Shown: positions 11,801 to 22,400 of the stretch, in pieces | Layout of the letters: the number at the start of each line of letters is the position of its first letter | Position numbering within the stretch: the first letter of the stretch is position 1 | Program-made: the position numbers and the translations under genes | The notes under the pieces: model-generated | Database searches by the model: none | Told to the model about the DNA's origin: nothing | The model's input: only the letters and a program-made list of their open reading frames with translations | NCBI GenBank assembly: GCA_009746045.1 | Contig: RPFO01000050.1 | Span: forward strand, 4,224,093-4,286,592 | Origin: Mesostigma viride | Lineage: Eukaryota; Streptophyta; Mesostigmatophyceae; Mesostigmatales; Mesostigmataceae | Direction: 5' to 3' | Length of the DNA: 62,500 nucleotides

Positions 11801-14800
11801 CACATTCCTGAAGGTGAGCCACCAACCACCGACACATTCCTGAAGGTGAGCCACCAACCACCGACACATTCCTGAAGGTAAGCCACCACCGGGTGTAATC
11901 GCTGTCACTCTTCTGTCTTCGCGACTCTCATGAAAATCCGTTTCATGGGCTTGCTGGTGTACGAAACATCGGAGCGTCCGTTTGCGTTCAAATGTTTTGG
12001 CGCCTCGTCTCTACCCTTGCCTCAGATTGCTGGCTATTCACCCTCTGTGATAATGGAGCCCCCGTGTCCTGCCCCCGTGTCCTGCCCCCGTGCCCTGCCC
12101 CCGTGCCCTGCCCCCGTGCCCTGCCCCCGTGCCCTGCCCCCGTGCCCTGCCCCCGTGCCCTGCCCCCGTGTGCCCTGCCCCCGTGCCCTGCCCCCGTGTC
12201 CTGCCCCAGGTCCTGCCCCCGTGCCCTGCCCCAGTTCCTGCCCCTATGCCTTGTGTCGGTAGTTATGGTTGTTCTCTACCTGCACTCCTCACCCGTTACC
12301 TCCCACGATGCCCTGGATAATGTTTATTGATGCCATGCCTGATAGGGTGTGCTAATTGTTAATAATCTTCATGGATGCCATGCCTGATAGGGTGTGCTAG
12401 TTGTTAATAATCTTCATGGATGACATGCCTAATAGGGTGGTATGTTGCACGCCAACCCCCCTATCAATACGTACCCGTTACCTCCCATCCTTGTTACCTC
12501 GATAACATAAGAATTTTATACAACTTTTTTAATGATTTTACGTCGTAACAAACGAAAAATGATAACATTCTGATTATCGACACTCATCCTCCTTGTGCCT
12601 TGCACCCCTGCGGTGTCCATGCCAACTGGTGACCGCGTCGGCCGCGCCGTGGCCCCATCAGGTGAATGACAGTATTCCTGCCGCTCTAGCAACCAGCAGC
12701 GGCGACCTGGTGGCCATTAACGGCGGCGTGTTCCGGCTTCCAGCGGCTATCTTTGGCGCCGAGTGCAGCCCAGTGAACGTGATTGGTGCGTGGTGATGTG
12801 TCGTGCGACACTGTGATGTGCATGTACTACTAGCTTTCCAGGTATGGTATACTATTGATCTAAGTAAGCATGCATGGCCCTCCAGGTCCAGGCGGTCCTC
12901 CCGGAGCCGGCAGCACTCGTTAAAGAAGCCGGCGGTCAGGGTAAAAAACTCAAAATTCGTTCTGAGATGTCCTCTTAGAATTGCACACTGGAGGATGAAT
13001 TCGCGACAATACGCTTGTTTATGGGCATTACTCTATACTACAGTGACCATAACATCAAAGAGGTAACCAGCGCATGCCTGGCATTACTCTATACTATAGT
13101 GACCATGATATCAAAGAGGTAATCGGCGCATGCCAGAAATCTGAACAATCTCGGAATTTATGTTTCATGTTGGTCGCATCGCGCATGTGGGCGGTGTGGA
13201 CTCCCCCCGGGCTGCCCCGTCCCTGCAGGTTTTATGTACAGGGACGAACTGCGCTCGTGCGAGCGCTCGGTGGCGGACTTGGCGTCCGAGTGCGCCGCCG
13301 CCTACTCCTCGGCACCGTACCTTAGCAACTTGAGGATTGGGAGGGTGAGCGCATTACTCTGGTGTACGAAATGGTTTGGCAGCTCGAGGATGGGGAGGGT
13401 GAGCCCTGGGTGTTGGGCACCGTCTGGTGTTGCAGCAAGCTGAGGGCTGGGAGCGAGGGTGCGGCATCGTTGCGTAGGGAACGTTTTCGGCGACATGGGG
13501 ATGGGCAGCGTGGGCGCGTCATGCTGGCATATGAAATGGCCTAGCAACTTGAAGAATGGGAGGGCGAGCCCCGCTTTTCGGTGCACAGAGGATGGAATGA
13601 CATCGGGGTCGAACAGCCCCGCGTGTGCCAGTGCCAGGGTGTTGGGCCCACAATCCAGGAGCCCCTCATGTGGAAGGGGTTGCCAGGTCGTGCGCCCGCA
13701 TGCTATCGTCTTTATTCATTATGCTCTACGCAGCTTTTGCGGCCAGGATTGGTGGATAGTAGGGCGTGCCCTGCACGGTCGGTAGGAGAGGTAGGAAAGT
13801 CTGGCTGGAGGATGGGATTGGGTGATGAATGCCAGCGGCTACTCTTCCGATCTCTGTCACATCTGCCAATGTTTATTCGTGAAGTTTCTAATTAAGCTAT
13901 GAAGGCCCTCAAGAGGTCACACCAGCTCATTTCTTGGTGTGTTTCTTTTCATGCTGCCCATGTATGGATGGTGATATGTGGTGGCCGCAGGACCGGCAAG
14001 CCAACCCTGGCGTGTCTTCTGGGTAAGCAGGCAGAGGGACCTCCCTGGCGCGGCATGCATGCTGACTGCTTTGCTAGCTCACCTGCTTGAATGGCTCGCT
14101 GCTGGTTCTCTTGGAAATCGGTCGTCCTGATTCATTTGATCATGGCCGTCTCTAGCGAAAGATGATGGAACGACGGACCAGTTGCCATGTATATACCTGA
14201 CAATGCCTCTTGGATAGTTTTCATATCTTTCATATCTCCTCCATTCACCCACCCACCCACCCACCCGCCCGCCCACCCACCCACCCACCCACCCACCCAC
14301 CCACCCACCCGCCCACCCACCCTACCGCCCACCCACCCACCCACCCACCCACCCACCCACCCACCCACCCACCCACCCACCCACCCGCCCGCCCGCCCGC
14401 CCGCCCACCCGCCCGCCCGCCCGCCCGCGCCCGCCCGCCCGCCCGCCCGCCCGCCCGCCCGCCCGCCCGCCCGCCCGCCCGCCCGCCCGCCCGCCCGCCC
14501 GCCCGCCCGCCCACCGGACCGACTGGCTGGCTGGCTGACTGACTAAAGGGCTGACCGTCGGCAGAAAACTAATGATGCCTGCAGCTCTCTTTTGTCTCAA
14601 GTAGGACTCCTCATAGGCTTCGTAACCAAGCCCTATCTGACTAGTTTCTTGCCCCTCGTGTACCCCGTTTTGTCACCTTTGGAACCGTCGCCACGTCACC
14701 CCTGCCTGCAGCTACACACCCGTCACAGTGGCATCCGTCACCTACCGCTTTGCTGGCACCGGCACGCTGCTGCCGCTGACACGCGGGCTGGACCCGACGG

Positions 14801-16160
14801 GGGCCAACATTGCGTGGGCGCACTACGACGGCGCGACCCGCAGATGCCGCTACGCGCTGGACACGGTGGGTGCGGTGATCAGATTGGGAAATATCAAAAT
14901 ATCAAGGAGACAACCAGCGCATCAGATTGGGAGCTATGATGAAGTGTAACTTGGTCAAGTTGGGTCCGTGATAGCGTTGCCGCCACGCGCTGGACACGGT
15001 GGGTGGGAACGAAATGGTTATGAGAGGGTTTCTGCTACGATCATTATGTAGAACAGTGGGTAGACTATTCAGCGTTGGTGCCGAGTAGTTGGTGCTGCTA
15101 CGTGCTGGACATTCAGATTTGCGGTGAGGCGCTAGATATGAATCGTGGGTAGGCTCGCTACGGTTGGAGCGCAGTGATGGCATTGTTGACACATTCTGGA
15201 CACAGTGGGTGGGAAATGAGAAGCTTTTTGCCACCTGACCTTTCCTAACAGTGCGTAGGTTGCGCAGATATGTGGAATGTTTCCTACCACCTTAAATTGC
15301 CATTCGTGCGAAATTTCGTCGCTGACCCACCCGCCCGCCCACCCCCCCACCCCCCCACCCCCACCCCCACCCACCCACCGACTTACCCATTCACCTACCA
15401 ACCCACGTGCCCTCAACCCACACACTGCCAGGTGGCATACACCGTGGAGCACAACGGCGCTGGCGTCATCTCCAGCGTGGCCGCTGATGTCATCCTCACG
15501 GACGTGGTGCCATCATCCTCTGGGGCAGGCGCCAGCAGCAGCAGCAGCAGCGTGGTGCCAGCGACGCTCCGCCAGTCCTTCTCTGTGACGTTTGTCAGCC
15601 TTGGGCTGGAGGAGACAGCCGACGAGGGGCGCCCGATTAGTGGGAACCCGGGGTACATCAACGGGCTGCCCGTGCTGGCAGGGTCCCTCGTGGAGGAGCC
15701 GGGGGAGGGCGTCAAATATCCTTTGCGCGATTAGTTTTTGTTTTCCTCACCCTCCTCTTCCTTTCCGGCGGTTATTTTTTGCTTCTCAGCAGTTCTTTTT
15801 TCCAGAGCTGGGAGCGAGCTGTTCTTTCTCAATGAGTGGACTGTTTCCTTGGTGTGCACCTGGGCCCCTACAGCGTAAACTCGAAACAGTATATGTGGTA
15901 TAAGGATAGTGTAATTCGATAGGTAAGGCTTGCCTTTGAGGAATGCTGGCAATGTCACGTTCCAATGGGTTTAGTTTATCCTTGTTCTTTGTCTCGATGC
16001 AATTCGCCACTGCTGCGTTATTCCTTAACTCGTGTCGCGTCTGCCTTGTTTTTACCTCCTCCGTTCCTCCACCAAAACTGTTCTTCTGCGAATGTGGGTG
16101 ATCCCCCAACCAACCCCAACCCCAACAGCATGTCCTGCCCGGCCACAAACTTTGCACACG

Positions 16161-16232
<72 letters not shown>

Positions 16233-19200
16233 ACACCCCACATGCACCCACGTGGCCACCTTTCTCTTCACTACCTGCGACTGACCCTGCCTTTGCGGGC
16301 TGACTCAGCACGACCGCCGTCTCCAGGCTTGTCACTGGCCTGCCCTTCCCCGGGGCGGACGCCAGCGGCCAGTGCGCGCCCAACGCGGTGTCGCCGGTGA
16401 CATTCGGCAGCAACGCCGTCTCGTCCTGCATCGTCTACCTGACGCTTGCGGAGTTGCGCGCGTTTTGCAATGGGGATGGGGGCGGATCCGTTGTCGTAAG
16501 TCTACCGTGTAACAGTCACTGTTAACTATTTTGCATTACTTCCTGGCACGCTGTCAGAAATGTCTCCTAAACAGCCGGTCTGGGAATCTAGGCAAACGCT
16601 CTAGTCAGCCACATTTATAACGCTATGACCTAGTTAACTACCATGGATAGGGCAACAAACGTTTAATAAGGACCATTCCTTAACCCCTAAATGGTCTGAG
16701 ATCCTGCCGATAAATCGGCTGGATCTTCACAATTTTGCAAACCAGATGCCATCCAACCCACCCATATCCAATGGCTGTCCTTGGGGGCCAAGCATGTCCA
16801 TGAGTTGCCCTTCGGGTTGGTATATCACAACCTCACATATATGCAGGGTAGGCCATGTATAACTGCCGTCAAAGTCAGGGGGGTCAAGACGCGCGTTTTC
16901 ATTTTTGGTAGAATGTGCATTTTGAATTATGTTATAAGACCTAGGCAACTACCACTTCAGGGATGATAAACAAGTAGTTGCTGAACAGTTTGAGCCATTG
17001 GGGTCATCATTTGGGTGGGTATGCCAGCAGTTACACCCAGTACAGCCCATAGGGGTACCGTTGGTAAAAAGCAACCAAGGGGGTAGGGGTGGGCATACTA
17101 CCTACTAATATGGCCACCAACCATGCCAAACAATACATTTCCCTTCCACAATGATGGGGAAACATAACTGCATTATCACACTGCCCTTACATGGCACCTA
17201 TGTGCAGGTGCCACCTTGTCCATGCACGTAGGTAACGTGGTACGGATACCCTACGCAAGGCATGCATTCTAGGAGACAGCCACCAACAAACTAGTGATGT
17301 TGAGCCTATTTCAGCCTGCCCTAGCAAGGATAAACTAGGCCTAAGCTGCTATAGCTTGCCAGGTGATGGCCAGCACACCTGGTGGCACATGCTGTCAATG
17401 GGAAGCTTTTACTCACCAGTTACGTGCTTGATGATGCCACAGAGACCAGCCAACTGCCTCACACTCATGCAATATGTGTATGGGAAATGTATAACAAACA
17501 TATATGGAGGTATTCAAACCCATACAGCCTCTAAAACTTATCACCATCACCCTGTGGCAGGTCAACTGACTGAGGGAAGCATCTAAGAAGGGTGTTTTAG
17601 AAAGGGGCCAGGCCAGGGTCAACAAAGAGCATGAATAATGCAAAAAGAATGTGCTACACAAGCTAGAACGTATATATAAACGTCAAACATCGATAGGAAA
17701 ACGATGCTTAAGCTTTACCAGGCATGGATGGCGTTACCTTGGCCCAGGCGGTGGCCGCAAAATGGCGCATTTCGGCACACCAAAGTTGTGCAGCATGGTC
17801 GCTGGATTCGGCGATTTCTGGCCACCCTTGCACGTTTACGACTACTATGTATCATAAAAAGTACAAAGAAACCAATATGTCCTTTAAAGTACGCCGTAAA
17901 GGTATTGCTGTCAACATTTCTATCGTCCGGCCTGATCGCAGTTTTTTCCAGCAAGAACGCTGCCGACACCTATCAAATGGCATTCCCGCGAACAAAAAAT
18001 TGGCCTGTATGATCTTTAGGACGTATAAAACCAATATCCTAAGTTTGGCCTGAAAATTCGAACGCAAACGTAAATGCCATGCGTGGGCGCAAGCCGCCAT
18101 GGCCAGGTCGTCGTTTTCCGGAATGCACGTTGTACGTGAAAAAGTACCCTGACCCCTTGTACTTTGACCGGCCAGAACACCTCTATAACTTTGTCAAAAG
18201 TATGCAAACCCTAGTACCATGCTGTGAAGAATTTTATAAACTTTCGATCTTCTCAGCTAAACTTTTCCTAATTCTCAATAGATTTCGCGGCATCTGGTCC
18301 CCCGAGAAGGGGCCGATGCATCGGCTGGAACTCGATTTTTGGCGGAAAATCGGCAGCAAGACCATTTAGGGGTTAAGCATATGCATTTTCAATCGCCACG
18401 TTCCTAAATGATGCATTTTGAGAGCTAGTAAGTCAACCATCTCACAAAGGTCCCACTCTTGTATTTGTAGTTTATTATAGCATCCCATTCGTATAGGAAG
18501 TTGCTATTCGACTCGTTTCAGTTATTCCTGTTGGATTCGCTTTGGGAAGATCACATGGAAAAGCTAAGTACATGCATTAACAAGCTAGACCCCCACAGCC
18601 CGATGATCACAGCCCAATCATCCCACGAATGACTTAACTTACCAGGGTTCTGTGCAAATAGGGCCGGGAAGGGGTTGGTTTCTGTTTTGGAGTCTTGCTA
18701 ACCATTACCAGGGTTCTGTGTGAATAGGGCCGGGAAGGGGCAGGTTTCTGTTTTGGAGTCTTGCTAACCATTACCAGGGTTCTGTGTGAATAGGGCCGGG
18801 AAGGGGTTGGTTTCTGTTTTGGAGTCTTGCTAACTATTACCAGGGTTATGTGTGAATAGGGCCGGGAAGGGGCAGGTTTCTGTTTTGGAGTCTTGCTAAC
18901 CATTACCAGGGTTCTGTGTGAATAGGGCCGGGAAGGGGCAGGTTTCTGTTTTGGAGTCTTGCTAACCAGGAGCGTAGAGGTACGCATAAAATGGAGATAT
19001 CTTTTTGCCGTAGTAGTATGATATATTTTTGCTTTATTAGTTTTGCTTTACTAGAATGCTCCGGCTCCAGGGCGTTCATGGTCTTTCATGAGACTCACCC
19101 TCAGGGATATTCCCCAGGCGTTGACAGGCACTCTGTGCATGTGAAAGTCCGAACGTTCCTGTGGGTACAATTAGTATTAGCGCTGGGCTCATTGGAATTC

Positions 19201-19462
19201 CGTCCCCACTGGTTTCCCTGCTGTGTGTCTTTATTTCGTCCCCCCCCCGCCCCACCCCCCCATCCCCCCGACCCCAACCCCACCCCACCCCACCCCACCC
19301 CACCCCACCCCACCCCACCCCACCCCACCCCACCCCACCCCACCCCACCCCACCCACCCCACCCCACCCCACCCCACCCCACCCACCCCACCCCACCCCA
19401 CCCACCCCACCCCACCCCACCCCACCCCACCCACCCCCCACCCCACCCCACCCCACCCCACC

Positions 19463-19495
<33 letters not shown>

Positions 19496-22400
19496 ACCCA
19501 CCCCACCCCACCCCACCCCACCCCACCCACCCCACCCCACCCCACCCCACCCCACCCCACCCCACCCCACCCCACCCCACCCCACCCCACCCCACCCCAC
19601 CCCACCCCACCCCACCCCACCCCACCCCACCCCACCCCACCCCACCCCACCCCACCCCACCCCACCCCACCCCACCCCACCCCACCCCACCCCACCCCAC
19701 CCCACCCCACCCCACCCCACCCCACCCCACCCCACCCCACCCCACCCCACCCCACCCCACCCGCCCTGTCCCTCCCTTCAGCCCACTTGCCCTGATTTTG
19801 CTGACCACTGCACCTATGCGAATAGGTGCCGCTGTGTGCCCTCAACTCTTCATATCAATGGGGCAACCAGCGCAGGCCATACTCATATGGCCGCAACATG
19901 CTCCGCCCATGTTGCGACGCCCACACGCTTTCTTGGTGTGTGTGCTTGTCTATACTTGGCGTTTTCTTGCTATCGATATCTGCAGGTCGGGGCCCCGTCT
20001 TCGAACCCGCTCCTTCCCCTGCAGCTGCTGCCTGAGGGCTTCTTGACAGAAGAGTAAGTCGTGGGGCGGCCCCAATGCTTGCACCCGCGTAAAAAGCATT
20101 TGCTCAAGCGTTCTTTTTCACCGCCCGTGACATGCTGCAGCTGTTGGGGGGAAGGAAGGCAAAAGCTGCACAAGAATAGCTGGAGCCTACTCTCCACGTT
20201 CCGATATTTCATGGAGCAGGTGGCGGGGAATGGCTAGTGCTGGATCGGTCTGCTACTTGATGTCACCCTTGTTTTCTACTGCTGTGCCAGATCATGCCAT
20301 CATGGCGTAGTTGATCGTAGTTACAACATATAGACATGCTTTTGTGTAGGTCGTGACTACCTGCAGGATTCCTGGTCATACCACGATGGCAGTAGTCATG
20401 CTAGGAATAACCATCGCGGGGCAGGATCGTGCCTGAGGTTTCTGCTGGACTGTCAAGTGCTCTGGGGCCAGGCCCATGGGGCATGCCAGCTACTCTCGCT
20501 GTTAGTGATTCTAGTGCTGTAATGTTAGTAATGCTAGTAATGCTAGTAATGTTAGTAATGTTGGTTATGTTAGTAATGTTAGTAATGTTGGTAATGTCAG
20601 TAATGTTAGTAATGTTAGTAATGTTAGTAATGTTAGTAATGTTAGTAATGTTAGTAATGTTAGTAATGTTAGTTCGCCGCGCTCTTACTATAGTCCGTGC
20701 CGTTTTAAAGCCAAAGGTGATGTAGCGCGGCTTGCTGTAATAAAGGTGCCCACTCTCACAAGGCCCTTTAGGTGGTCTTTACTGCTTGCATATGCCACCC
20801 ACGATTGCAGTAGCCTCGCATACAGCCGGAATAGCTTGCCCTGGCCGCCCCACCCTCGCAGGAGCCTTCCTCGTATTGCTACCTATGCCGCCGCCTTTTG
20901 GCTTGGGGCCCGTTTATCTCAGTCGCCTCGCCCATGATCGCAAGGGTCAAGGAGGAAGTGTCATCCGTTACGTGGACAGGTCTTATTCCTTGACAGCAGA
21001 AGTCTCATTGACTGCCTTGTCCGTGCCGTTCCTTGTCGCCTAAGCCTTACATCTAGTCTTTGAGTATCTCATCATTTTATATAACTCATGGATGCCGTCC
21101 CTGGTCGCAGGAGACTTACGGGTCTGCCTACTGAGTGCTGCTGCCTCCCCACTTTCCATGTCCACCTGACTGTTGTTGCATGTCCACCCTGGTTGCAGGA
21201 GCCAGACGGTGGTGGGCACATGGGCCAACGCAGACGAGCGCAACATCAACGCGTGGCAGGCGATCACGCTCGAGGATGCCGACGTCAACATGGTGCGCGC
21301 GTATATAGCGCTCGTGTAATAATTAGCTGGTGTACTTTGCTCATTGCCTGGGTAGAAACGTGCACAATCTCGCAGACACCAGTGTGATCATGGTGCATGA
21401 GTGCAACAATCGTGAACATGGTGCATCTGCTATAGTTTGCTCAACTGTACGAGTATGGCACGTCTCCGCCTATAGCCATGTGCATGAGCAACCAGCAATT
21501 GATCATACTCGCAGTCTCGCACTATGGCTCTTGCCACTGCTGCGCATACGGCCTGTCTTCCCTGTGCTACCCACCCGACCTACAGTCATTCCCGCGTTAA
21601 GTTACGATCGCCGCCAAAATCTGGGCGTCGTAACTTAACGCGGGAACTTAACCTTAGCGGTAGAATTAGGCTAGCAGCCCAACCCCCCCCTCCTCTGGCG
21701 GACTTCTATACGGCAATCGACAGCTCTCGTCAAGCCCGATCCAGCTGCAGTATCGAAGTCGCCCGAAGTCCATTTTTCCGGCCAGATATTTACGGAAAGG
21801 TGGGCGCTGAGGTTTACGCCGCCAAAAACTTGGCGTCATAACTTAACGCGGGAACGTAACCTTAAGAATGGTAACTTACGCAGGAATGACTGTACCTACA
21901 CAAGTACATGCGACATCCTCCTTGCTCTGCCTCCCAAGTCGTGCGTCCCTCACCTGCCCATTACTACCTCCCGCAATCTCACCACTGCCCACATCTCCTT
22001 GGACACTCACCCTGCTGCATGCATTCTTGTGCTATGCTTCCACACCAGGCATGGGACGGCGCATGTCCCTCCCACGCCAACACCCACAGCCCTCTCTTCT
22101 GCCAATTCTCTAACATGGCTGCCTTAATGGCTTGTACAATCGCTCTTGCTTCCACACCAGGCATGGGACGGCGCGTCCCTTACCTGCGAGTGTCAACCCT
22201 TACATTAGAACTGCTGTCCATTTCGTTGGTATTTTACTTCCACAACAGGTGTGGGATGCCGCGACCCTCACGTGCAGCGGCGTGCCCTCAGGCCTGCAGT
22301 ACCAGTTCCTGACGTCTCGTGTCGGCCTCCAGTACAACCCGCAGCGCCGCATCGCGCTCGCCCGCGCCGCCATCACCTTCAGCGATTGGCGCTACGTGGC

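Noticed and set aside
12030-12330. Cys/Pro-rich small proteins
   Set aside because: Translation of the CCCCCGTGYCCTG minisatellite within an intron.
14132-14600. PPTHPP/GGRAGGR frames
   Set aside because: Translation of the CCCA/CCCG microsatellite.
17651-18369. Overlapping 60-110-codon frames in the TTAA element, considered as transposase
   Set aside because: No catalytic motif, no codon bias, and frames on both strands overlap. The element appears non-coding.
19076-19845. Open frames of PHPTPP and GWGGVG over the ACCCC array
   Set aside because: Microsatellite translation. The array lies between tectonic exons 9 and 10.
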